Of a stretch of 64,000 nt of DNA, positions 53,882 to 61,242 are shown in pieces. The notes below the pieces were generated by a model, which was not told where the DNA came from, did no database searches, and was given only the letters and a program-made list of their open reading frames with translations. How positions within the stretch are numbered: the stretch's first letter is position 1; each line of letters begins with the position of its first letter. A program made the position numbers and the translations under genes. This DNA is from Bacilli bacterium (GTDB lineage Bacteria; Bacillota_I; Bacilli_A; RF39; UBA660): assembly GCA_017435485.1 (NCBI GenBank), contig JAFSEY010000004.1, positions 1-64,000 on the forward strand. Direction: 5' to 3'.

Positions 53882-54100
53882 ATGTTAGAAACAGTTTTGT
53901 TAATAGTATCAATATTAATCATTGTTATGGTTTTGTTACAAGGAAATAAAGCAAGTGATGCTGGACAAATAATTACTGGTGGAAATGAAACTTTATTCCA
54001 AAATATGAAAGAAAGAGGAGTAGAACTATTTATTAGTCGTTTTACTTTAGGATTAGGAATTACTTTTTTCTTGATTTCATTAATTTTATTTTTAAAATAA
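53882..54100 (+). CDS. secG: Protein translocase subunit SecG
   Basis: The 72-residue protein has two membrane helices joined by the SecG-type loop (LLQGNKASDAGQIITGGNETLFQNMKERG). SecG assists SecYEG-mediated export. Its position between eno and rnr-smpB follows the conserved eno-secG-rnr-smpB order of Bacilli, with a pilin-like gene inserted. The ribosome site upstream is weak. Confidence 0.9.
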   Translation: MLETVLLIVSILIIVMVLLQGNKASDAGQIITGGNETLFQNMKERGVELFISRFTLGLGITFFLISLILFLK

Positions 54101-54106
54101 TTAGTA

Positions 54107-54138
54107 AAAAAAATGTCAATGTGTAAGACATTTTTTTA
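54107..54138 (+). terminator. Intrinsic terminator after secG
   Basis: AAAAAAATGTC (54107-54117) pairs with GACATTTTTTT (54127-54137). Confidence 0.8.
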
Positions 54139-54153
54139 TTTGTTTAAATTTCG

Positions 54154-54162
54154 TGGTATAAT
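54154..54162 (+). promoter_or_regulatory. Extended -10 promoter of the pilin-like gene
   Basis: TGG-TATAAT at 54154-54162 without a good -35; starts a new unit after the secG terminator. Confidence 0.5.
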
Positions 54163-54187
54163 ACTATTATAGTAGGTGATAATTATT

Positions 54188-54589
54188 ATGAATAATAAAG
54201 GTTTTACATTAATTGAATTAATAGCAGTAATTGCAATAGTAGCAGCAGTTTCTGTTTTACTTGGGACAAATTTTCTTAAGTTGACTGGAAATGTTGATGC
54301 TTATGAAGATAAAGTTATTGCCAAAGGCATTGCTGAAGCAGCATATATATATTATGGGTCTCCTAGTGATACAGATGGACAGGATCCCGTTTCTGCTTAT
54401 GATTTAATTAAAGCAGGGTTCATATCTTCTGATCAAGGATTATTAAAAGATTATGGACTAAGTGATTTAATTAGATTTTGTGCAGAGGTGAAAATTGAAA
54501 ATTATGAAAAGAAAGTAATAGTTAAAAAGTCGACTGGTAGTGGTAGCAATGAGACTTGTAGTGGAAATGAAATTCCATATAATGAATAA
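54188..54589 (+). CDS. Type IV pilin/pseudopilin-like protein
   Basis: The 133-residue protein begins MNNKGFTLIELIAVIAIVAAV, a canonical prepilin processing site (Gly, then Phe with Glu at +5) and membrane helix. The outer domain has AAYIYYGSPSD, YDLIKAGFISSDQG, IRFCAEVKIENYEKKVIVKK and a final CSGNEIPYNE, with two Cys likely to close a loop. AGGTGATAA supports ATG 54188 over a GTG 12 bases earlier. No assembly ATPase, platform protein or prepilin peptidase is present, so the machinery must lie elsewhere. rnr follows ten bases later. Confidence 0.85.
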   Translation: MNNKGFTLIELIAVIAIVAAVSVLLGTNFLKLTGNVDAYEDKVIAKGIAEAAYIYYGSPSDTDGQDPVSAYDLIKAGFISSDQGLLKDYGLSDLIRFCAEVKIENYEKKVIVKKSTGSGSNETCSGNEIPYNE

Positions 54590-54598
54590 GGTGAAAGC

Positions 54599-56713
54599 AT
54601 GAAAGATAGAATTTTAGAAGTTTTAGATAAAGAATATGACGCTAAGACACTTATTGAAGTTAATGATTTATTAGGACTTCAAACAGCTGAAGAACTAAAA
54701 GAATTGGAAATAGCGTTACAAGAACTTATAGATAATAATGTTATTTATTTTACTAATAAAGAAAAATATGTTTTGTTAAAAAATTGTCCAACTTTAAAAA
54801 TAGGTAAAATTGCTATTAATAAAAAAGGGTTTGGATTTGTTATCCTACTGGCAGAAGAAGATATTTATATTAATAAAGATAATTTAAATGGTGCTGTTCA
54901 TGATGATTTAGTTTTAGCAGAAATAACTAAAAAAGGTATTAAAAGAGAAGGAAGAATTTTAAGAATATTAGATCGTGAACTTGATAATTTGGTTGGAGAA
55001 ATAAAATTAGTTCATAATAAGAAAATTATTGAATTAGATGATGAAAAAAATAGTTTAGAATTAATTTTAGATGAAGAAAGTGCATCAGGTTGTGTTGAAG
55101 GCTCTAAAGTATTACTTAAAGTTATTAAAAAATTAAATAAAAAGAAATATCAAGTTAAAGTAGATAAGATTATTGGTCATAAAGATGATCCAGGAATTGA
55201 TATTTTAAGTATAGCGTATAAGTATAAAATAAATCCGAATTTTGGGGAAGAAGTTGAACAAGAATTGCTTTCGATTCCTAATGAAGTAAGTGAAAAAGAT
55301 TTAATAGGAAGAAAAAATCTTTCTGGTGAAGTAATTTTTACGATCGATGGAGATGATACCAAGGATATTGATGATGCAATTAGTTTAGATCTTGAAAAAG
55401 GGAATTATCGTTTAGGAGTTCATATTGCTGATGTTAGTTACTATGTTAAAGAAAATACGGCTTTAGGTGATGCTGCGTTAGAAAGGGGTACTTCTAATTA
55501 TTTAGCAGATACAGTTATTCCGATGTTACCCCATCAATTATCTAATGGTATATGTTCTTTAAATGAAGGGGTACTTAGACTTACAATTACTTGTGATATG
55601 TTAATTGATTCAACTGGGAAAGTGCTAGAAACAGATATTTATCCTAGTTATATTAAGAGTCGTAAGAAGATGACTTATAATAAAGTTAACGATATTTTAA
55701 TGCGTAATATTATTGATCCAGAATACGAGCCTTATGTTGATGTATTAAAAGAAATGAATGAGCTTGCGCATATTTTACGTAAACGTAAGAATAATCGTGG
55801 ATATATTAATTTTGATTTGGATGAAGCTAAAGTTGTTCAGGATGAAAATGGAAAAGCAATTGATATCGTGGTTAGAGAGCGAGAAGATGGAGAAAAGCTA
55901 ATTGAAGACTTTATGATTGTAGCTAATGAAGCAGTGGCAACATATATTACCAATATGGATTTACCATTTATATATCGTGTTCATGCAGAACCGAAAACAG
56001 AAAAGATAGATGATTTTGTTAATTTAGTTAAAATATTTGGTTATAAGATAAGTAATTCTGTTAATAATATGACTCCTAAAACAATGCAAAATATTTTAGG
56101 GGAATTAGATGATAAACCGGAATTTAAAATATTATCTAGTATGCTTTTACGTAGTATGAAAAAGGCTGAATATAGCAAAGATAATATTGGTCACTTTGGA
56201 CTTGCTAGCAGATGTTATACGCATTTTACAAGTCCGATTAGAAGATTTCCGGATTTAACGGTTCATCGCTTACTTAGAACTTATTTGTTTGATCATGATT
56301 TATCCATGGAAACGATTAAATATTATGAACATGCTTTAGTAACTATTGCGGAAAGCTCAAGTGAAAGGGAAGTAGCAGCGGTTGAAGCTGAAAGAGAAGT
56401 AGCAGATATGAAAATGGCTGAATACATGCAAGATCATATTGGGGAAATTTATGAAGGAACAATTGATTCGGTAACTAATTTTGGATTCTTTGTTGAATTA
56501 GATAATTTAGTTGAAGGATTAGTACATGTAAATACCCTAAAAGGGGATTATTATGTTTTTGTTGAAGATTTATTATCTTTAATTGGAAAGAATACGAAAA
56601 AAACTTATCGTATTGGAGATAGAGTAACAGTAAAAGTAGTAAATGCCTCTAAAGAAGCTGCAATTGTTGATTTTGAGTTAGTTGAGGATAAAGATAATGG
56701 AAATAAAGAATAA
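54599..56713 (+). CDS. rnr: Ribonuclease R
   Basis: RNase R is a processive 3'-5' exoribonuclease that degrades structured RNA and works with SmpB in trans-translation. The 704-residue protein has an N-terminal winged helix, cold-shock domains, the RNB catalytic centre with FTIDGDDTKDIDDAISLDL (metal-binding Asp residues), GVHIADVSYYV, and a C-terminal S1 domain (GEIYEGTIDSVTNFGFFVELDNLVEGLVHV). GGTGAAAG precedes the ATG. It overlaps smpB by 17 bases. Confidence 0.95.
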   Translation: MKDRILEVLDKEYDAKTLIEVNDLLGLQTAEELKELEIALQELIDNNVIYFTNKEKYVLLKNCPTLKIGKIAINKKGFGFVILLAEEDIYINKDNLNGAVHDDLVLAEITKKGIKREGRILRILDRELDNLVGEIKLVHNKKIIELDDEKNSLELILDEESASGCVEGSKVLLKVIKKLNKKKYQVKVDKIIGHKDDPGIDILSIAYKYKINPNFGEEVEQELLSIPNEVSEKDLIGRKNLSGEVIFTIDGDDTKDIDDAISLDLEKGNYRLGVHIADVSYYVKENTALGDAALERGTSNYLADTVIPMLPHQLSNGICSLNEGVLRLTITCDMLIDSTGKVLETDIYPSYIKSRKKMTYNKVNDILMRNIIDPEYEPYVDVLKEMNELAHILRKRKNNRGYINFDLDEAKVVQDENGKAIDIVVREREDGEKLIEDFMIVANEAVATYITNMDLPFIYRVHAEPKTEKIDDFVNLVKIFGYKISNSVNNMTPKTMQNILGELDDKPEFKILSSMLLRSMKKAEYSKDNIGHFGLASRCYTHFTSPIRRFPDLTVHRLLRTYLFDHDLSMETIKYYEHALVTIAESSSEREVAAVEAEREVADMKMAEYMQDHIGEIYEGTIDSVTNFGFFVELDNLVEGLVHVNTLKGDYYVFVEDLLSLIGKNTKKTYRIGDRVTVKVVNASKEAAIVDFELVEDKDNGNKE

Positions 56714-57128
56714 GAAAGCCTACTTTGATTATGAAATTTTAAAAGAAATTGAAGTTGGTATAGCTTTAATTGGAACGGAAGTTAAATCTGTTCGTAAGGG
56801 ATCCGTTGACTTAAAAGACAGTTTTGTTAATATCAAAAATAATGAAGCATTTGTTATAAATATGTATATTTCTAAATACGAAGAGGGTAATAGATTTAAT
56901 CATGATGAGCGAAGAACAAGAAAGTTACTTTTACATAAAAGTGAAATTATTAAATTAAAAGACCAAAAATCTTTAGACGGAATTTCTCTTATTCCTTTAA
57001 AAATATATTTAAAAAATGGCAAAGTTAAATTATTATTAGGAATTGGTAAAGGAAAAAAGTTACATGATAAAAGAGAGTCTTTAAAGAAAAAGACAATGGA
57101 AAGAGAACAACGAAATTATAATTTTTAA
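56697..57128 (+). CDS. smpB: SsrA-binding protein
   Basis: SmpB binds tmRNA and rescues stalled ribosomes. The 143-residue protein has NKKAYFDYEILKEIEVGIALIGTEVKSVRKGSVDLKDSF, NMYISKYEEGNRFNHDERRTRKLLLHKSEI, and the Lys-rich C-terminal tail (GIGKGKKLHDKRESLKKKTMEREQ) that enters the decoding channel. ATG 56697 gives the usual start; GAGG is upstream. No ssrA gene is visible right after it. Confidence 0.95.
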   Translation: MEIKNKKAYFDYEILKEIEVGIALIGTEVKSVRKGSVDLKDSFVNIKNNEAFVINMYISKYEEGNRFNHDERRTRKLLLHKSEIIKLKDQKSLDGISLIPLKIYLKNGKVKLLLGIGKGKKLHDKRESLKKKTMEREQRNYNF

Positions 57129-57203
57129 TGTTGTTTGCTATCTTGATTAATGGTATACTAAAAATGTAGAAAGATAATTGTTATTGTTTTTTTGAAAACG
57201 TTT

Positions 57204-57223
57204 TAATTATTTTAAAATAATTA
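57204..57223. repeat. Perfect 20-base palindrome
   Basis: TAATTATTTT then its reverse complement AAAATAATTA, in the smpB-57271 gap. With AT-only composition it could be chance, an operator or a weak hairpin. Confidence 0.4.
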
Positions 57224-57270
57224 GCAAATATTTTATATTACATATAATATAATTAAGTTAGGAGGTTAAG

Positions 57271-57672
57271 ATGAATTTAGTATTAGATTTTCTTGTTAAT
57301 AATTACATATGGTTTTTAGTAATTACTTTAATATTAATTTTTGCGTTGATAGGGTATTTAGCTGATATAAAAAAAGATGAAAGATTTTCAAAGAAAATTG
57401 AGATTGAAAATGAAATTGAATCTCGACTAAATGTTGCTGCAGTAGCAAATATTACTTTAAATCAAATGGTTCAACAGCAAAGTGATAAATTAAATGCGAA
57501 TTTAAATAACGTTGTTTCTGGAAATTCTGATGTAAAATTGGAACAATCTATTTCTTCTGAACCTGTTTCTGGAGTAAATATTAGTGATTCAACAGTTGAT
57601 GGTAATCTATTGAATTCAGATGATGTATCTCAAAATACAAGTGTTTCTACTTCTTCTAATAATGGTATTTAA
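57271..57672 (+). CDS. Uncharacterised single-pass membrane protein with Ser/Asn-rich tail
   Basis: The 133-residue protein has one membrane helix (about 10-30), a charged segment DIKKDERFSKKIEIENEIESRL and a low-complexity tail of Ser, Asn, Asp and Val that is probably disordered. I do not recognise it. AGGAGG precedes ATG 57271. It lies before cdaA-cdaR but has its own terminator. Confidence 0.65.
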   Translation: MNLVLDFLVNNYIWFLVITLILIFALIGYLADIKKDERFSKKIEIENEIESRLNVAAVANITLNQMVQQQSDKLNANLNNVVSGNSDVKLEQSISSEPVSGVNISDSTVDGNLLNSDDVSQNTSVSTSSNNGI

Positions 57673-57700
57673 AATTCTCAAATTTTTGAGAATTTTTTTT
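57671..57700 (+). terminator. Intrinsic terminator
   Basis: AAAATTCTCAAA (57671-57682) folds back on TTTGAGAATTTT, then more T. Confidence 0.75.
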
Positions 57701-57727
57701 ATTATACTAGTAATAGGTTTATTTATT

Positions 57728-57736
57728 TGATATAAT
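57728..57736 (+). promoter_or_regulatory. Extended -10 promoter of cdaA-cdaR
   Basis: TGA-TATAAT at 57728-57736, no clear -35. Confidence 0.5.
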
Positions 57737-57768
57737 AATTTAGCATAAAGTTAAAAGGAGAGTAAATA

Positions 57769-58575
57769 ATGATTTGGTCAATAATAACAAAAATATTAGA
57801 TATTTCGCTTGTTTGGTTAGCTTTCTATTTTATATTAAGGAATGTTAAAAATAATATTAAAATGACTTTAATTGTAAAAGGAGTTATCTTAATTTTAGTA
57901 GTTAAATTCTTTAGTAATATATTAAATTTACACACGGTAGGAGTACTACTTGAATACATAATTCAATGGGGGCCTTTAGCTATAATTGTAATATTTCAAC
58001 CGGAAATTCGTAGTGTTTTAGAGTCAATTGGTAGAACTAAGCTTTTAGGGCGTACTAAAATTCTTACTGTCGATGAAAGGGAAAAAATTGTTTTTGAATT
58101 AATGAAGGCAATTGAATATTTTAAGAAAAATAAAATTGGGGCTTTAATAGTGATTGAAAGAGAAATTTCCTTAAATCAATATATTGAACCTGCTACAAAA
58201 GTTTATGCTGATTTATCAGATGAATTATTAGAAACAATTTTCTTTCCAAATAGCCCAATGCATGATGGTGGAGTTATTGTAGAAGGAGATAGAATAACGT
58301 GTGCTGGAGCAGTATTTAAAACAAGTATGGATAATAGCATTAGTAAAAAATTAGGTACTAGACATAGAGCTGCTTTAGGGATTGCGGAAGAAAGTGATGC
58401 AGTAGCATTAGTAGTTTCAGAAGAAACAGGACGTTTGAGTATTGCTATGAATGGTGAACTTAATTATAATTTAACTCTTGATGAATTTAGAATGGCTTTA
58501 ATTGATGCTTTAAATCCTAAAGGAGAAGTGTTCTATGAAGCTGATGGATTAGAAGAGGATGGAGAAGATGAATAA
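57769..58575 (+). CDS. cdaA: Diadenylate cyclase (c-di-AMP synthase)
   Basis: CdaA makes cyclic di-AMP, which controls potassium and osmolyte transport. The 268-residue protein has three N-terminal membrane helices (about 5-75) and a DAC domain: FQPEIRSVLESIGRTKL, FPNSPMHDGGVIVEGDRITCAGAVF (DGA motif as DGG at about 166) and LGTRHRAALGIAEESDAVALVVSEETG with RHR at about 197. AAAGGAGAG precedes the ATG. Overlaps cdaR, which controls it; the usual third gene, glmM, is not next. Confidence 0.94.
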   Translation: MIWSIITKILDISLVWLAFYFILRNVKNNIKMTLIVKGVILILVVKFFSNILNLHTVGVLLEYIIQWGPLAIIVIFQPEIRSVLESIGRTKLLGRTKILTVDEREKIVFELMKAIEYFKKNKIGALIVIEREISLNQYIEPATKVYADLSDELLETIFFPNSPMHDGGVIVEGDRITCAGAVFKTSMDNSISKKLGTRHRAALGIAEESDAVALVVSEETGRLSIAMNGELNYNLTLDEFRMALIDALNPKGEVFYEADGLEEDGEDE

Positions 58576-59938
58576 AGTATTAAAAACTATTGGAAAATTA
58601 TTTAGAAGTATTTATAAATTTGTTGATAAATTAATTGTAACTCCAATTAGTAAAACTGTTTATCGAATAAGTAAAAATTTTAATAAAAAAACGGGTGGCC
58701 TAGATAAATTATTAAATCGTCCTAACTTTCTACTATATTTATCATTGATAATTGCAGTTATTGTTTTCTTGTTAGTTGATTCAAAAGCAATTACTTTAGT
58801 TGAAAATGAAGCTGAAGTAATTACTAATGTTCCTTTAACTGTTAAATATAATGAGGAAGCTTATGTAGTAGAGGGTATTCCCGAAAAAGTAGATGTTATA
58901 TTAACAGGAAGAAGTAGTGATTTATATTTAGCTAAACAAATTGGGGAACATGAAGTAGTATTGGATTTAACTGACTATCCAGCTAGTGCTACTCCTCAAG
59001 AAGTAAGTTTAACTTATACAAAAGCAATTGACTCTTTAACTTATACAATAGATCCTTCTTATGTAAGAGTAACTATTAAAGAAAAAGTAAGTAGTTTTGC
59101 TGATGTAACTTATGATTTATTAAATACAACTAAGTTAGATCCAAAGCTAAGTGTTAAAGATGTGGAAATTTCCAAATCAGAAGTTGTTGTAAAAGGTAGT
59201 CAAGATGCAATAGATAGCATCTCTTCGGTAAAAGCTTTAATAGATTTAAGTAATAATAAATTTAAAGAAGCTGGAACTCATACTATTGATAATGTTTTAT
59301 TAGTAGCTTATGATGGGACGGGTAAAATATTGGATGAAGTATCTGTTGTACCTAACACAATTTCGGCAACTGTTACTCTTGATTCTTATAAGACTAATGT
59401 TCCACTTACTATTTTAACTACTGGTAAGTTAGTTACAGGTAAATCGATAGCTTCTATCTTAATAAACAATAATTCTAGTATGTCTTTAGATATTTATGGT
59501 GATCAAGAAGAGTTAAGTAAAATTACTAGTGTTCCAGTAACTTTAAATGTCGAAGGACAAGGCGCTTCTGGAACAAAGACTTATAATGTTTCCATTACTA
59601 AACCTGCTGGGGTTAGACATATGAGTGCTACTACTGCAACAATATCATTTACTTTTGGCGATGAAAAACAAAAAACTGTTGAAATATCAAATGTTAAATA
59701 TCGTAATCTAGCTGATGGACTTAGTGCTAATGCTTTATCAGATGCTAAAATAAGTGTTCAGGTTATTGGTGTTCAATCAGTTATAGATGCAGTTACGGAT
59801 AAAGATATTTCTGCTTATGTTGATTTATCAGGATATGGAGTAGGAGATTATGAAGTAGATGTATTTATCGATAATACTGATCCAAGATTAAAATTTATTG
59901 TATCAAATAAAATTGGTATTAAATTAACTGAAGAATAG
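58568..59938 (+). CDS. cdaR: YbbR-domain regulator of CdaA
   Basis: CdaR binds CdaA through extracytoplasmic YbbR domains and tunes c-di-AMP output. The 456-residue protein has one membrane helix (about 55-73) and then several YbbR repeats, each with a VPLTVKYNEEAYVVEGIPEKVDVILTGRSSDL- or VELSKITSVPVTLNVEGQGASGTKTY-like pattern. A longer start nine bases upstream is possible, but ATG 58568 overlaps the cdaA stop by eight bases, the same arrangement as tilS-ftsH. Confidence 0.9.
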   Translation: MNKVLKTIGKLFRSIYKFVDKLIVTPISKTVYRISKNFNKKTGGLDKLLNRPNFLLYLSLIIAVIVFLLVDSKAITLVENEAEVITNVPLTVKYNEEAYVVEGIPEKVDVILTGRSSDLYLAKQIGEHEVVLDLTDYPASATPQEVSLTYTKAIDSLTYTIDPSYVRVTIKEKVSSFADVTYDLLNTTKLDPKLSVKDVEISKSEVVVKGSQDAIDSISSVKALIDLSNNKFKEAGTHTIDNVLLVAYDGTGKILDEVSVVPNTISATVTLDSYKTNVPLTILTTGKLVTGKSIASILINNNSSMSLDIYGDQEELSKITSVPVTLNVEGQGASGTKTYNVSITKPAGVRHMSATTATISFTFGDEKQKTVEISNVKYRNLADGLSANALSDAKISVQVIGVQSVIDAVTDKDISAYVDLSGYGVGDYEVDVFIDNTDPRLKFIVSNKIGIKLTEE

Positions 59939-59958
59939 GTCTAAAAACCTATTTTTTT
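59934..59958 (+). terminator. Intrinsic terminator after cdaR
   Basis: AATAGGT (59934-59940) pairs with ACCTATT (59947-59953), then T run. Confidence 0.8.
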
Positions 59959-59959
59959 G

Positions 59960-59988
59960 TTGATAAATTTTTCTTTTAGTGGTATTCT
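59960..59988 (+). promoter_or_regulatory. Promoter of the pheS-pheT T-box transcript
   Basis: TTGATA (59960-59965), 17 bp, TATTCT (59983-59988) with TGG extension, directly after the cdaR terminator. Confidence 0.65.
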
Positions 59989-59995
59989 AGTTTAT

Positions 59996-60208
59996 AGAAA
60001 AGCGATGAAGATATTTAAGTAATAATAAATATTTCTAATAAAGAGATAAAATAACATAGGCTGAAATTATTTTAAGAAAAGGTTAATTATGAATTTCAAT
60101 TATTGGAGCTTTTAATAGTAATTAGTGCTATAAACTAAAAAGAGCTAGAATTCTAGAATTAGGGTGGTACCGCGGGTTATTTCTCGTCCCTTAATTTTAG
60201 GATTTTTT
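59996..60208 (+). promoter_or_regulatory. T-box riboswitch, phenylalanine specifier
   Basis: The T-box core AGGGTGGTACCGCGG is at 60161-60175. An upstream Stem I region contains TTC at 60095-60097 in GAATTTCAAT, fitting a Phe specifier codon. The terminator forms by pairing CTAGAATTAGGG (60153-60164) with CCCTTAATTTTAG (60188-60200), then a T run; uncharged tRNA-Phe would favour the antiterminator and allow pheST transcription. The specifier placement is inferred by eye. Confidence 0.9.
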
Positions 60209-60227
60209 TATTTTAAGGAGGAAAATT

Positions 60228-61241
60228 ATGCAAGAACAATTAAAAACTATTGTTAGTGAATGTATCAAAGAAGCAGAACAATGTACAAAAGAAGCTGAAA
60301 TATTAGAAATTAAAGCTAAATACTTAGGGAAAAAAAGTGAACTATTTAGTCTTTTAGCGTCTTTAAAAGATATGAGCGTTGAAGATAAGAAAAAGTATGG
60401 AAGTTTGTTAAATAAGATTAAACAAGAATTAGAACAAAAAATCAATGATTGTTTAGAAAAAATAAATAGTAAAAGTAAGATTAGTTTTGATCCGACTTTA
60501 CCTATTTATGAGGAACATGGAAGTTTACATCCAATAACAATTGTTGCTAAAGAAACTACAGATATCTTAAAAAGAATGGGATTTACGATTGTTAGTGGTC
60601 CAGAAATGGAAAAGGAATATTATAATTTTGAAGCTCTAAATATTCCAAGTACGCATCCAGCAAGAGATATGCAAGATACTTATTGGTTAGATAATGGGCT
60701 TTTATTAAGAACACATACATCACCAAACCAAGTAAGAGCTATGGAAAAGTATGGGGCACCAATTAAGATTTGTGCGCCAGGACGTTGTTTTAGAAATGAA
60801 GATTTGGACGCTAGCCATGAAAATACATTCTTTCAATTAGAAGGTATGGTAATTGATGAAAATATTTCAATTAGTAATTTAATTTATGTTATGAAAGGAT
60901 TATTAAAAGAAGTGTTTAAACAAGATGTAGATGTTCGTCTTCGTCCAGGATTCTTCCCATTCGTTGAACCAGGTTTTGAACTTGATTGTAGTTGCTTAAT
61001 TTGTCATGGAAAAGGATGTCCAACTTGTAAAAATAGTGGTTGGTTAGAGTTATGTCCATGTGGAATGATTCATCCAAATGTATTAGAAATGAGTAATATT
61101 GATACTAAGAAATATACTGGATTTGCTTTCGGGTTAGGACTAACTCGTTTAGCAATGATGAAATATAAAATTGATGATATTAGAATATTAAATTCAGGTG
61201 ATTTAAGATTCTTAAAAGAATTTACAGGACAGGAGGATTAA
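60228..61241 (+). CDS. pheS: Phenylalanine-tRNA ligase alpha subunit
   Basis: PheS holds the class II catalytic core. The 337-residue protein has an N-terminal coiled coil (about 1-85), motif 2 in LRTHTSPNQVRAME...CFRNEDLDASHENTFFQLEG and motif 3 in GFAFGLGLTRLAMMKYKIDDIR. A Cys-rich insertion CSCLICHGKGCPTCKNSGWLELCPCG (about 252-277) is unusual beside E. coli but known in several Gram-positive PheS. AAGGAGG precedes ATG 60228. Confidence 0.95.
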   Translation: MQEQLKTIVSECIKEAEQCTKEAEILEIKAKYLGKKSELFSLLASLKDMSVEDKKKYGSLLNKIKQELEQKINDCLEKINSKSKISFDPTLPIYEEHGSLHPITIVAKETTDILKRMGFTIVSGPEMEKEYYNFEALNIPSTHPARDMQDTYWLDNGLLLRTHTSPNQVRAMEKYGAPIKICAPGRCFRNEDLDASHENTFFQLEGMVIDENISISNLIYVMKGLLKEVFKQDVDVRLRPGFFPFVEPGFELDCSCLICHGKGCPTCKNSGWLELCPCGMIHPNVLEMSNIDTKKYTGFAFGLGLTRLAMMKYKIDDIRILNSGDLRFLKEFTGQED

Positions 61242-61242
61242 G

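Noticed and set aside
57129-57270. Expected ssrA (tmRNA) gene after smpB
   Set aside because: The gap is 142 bases, too short and lacking the tmRNA ends or tag frame.
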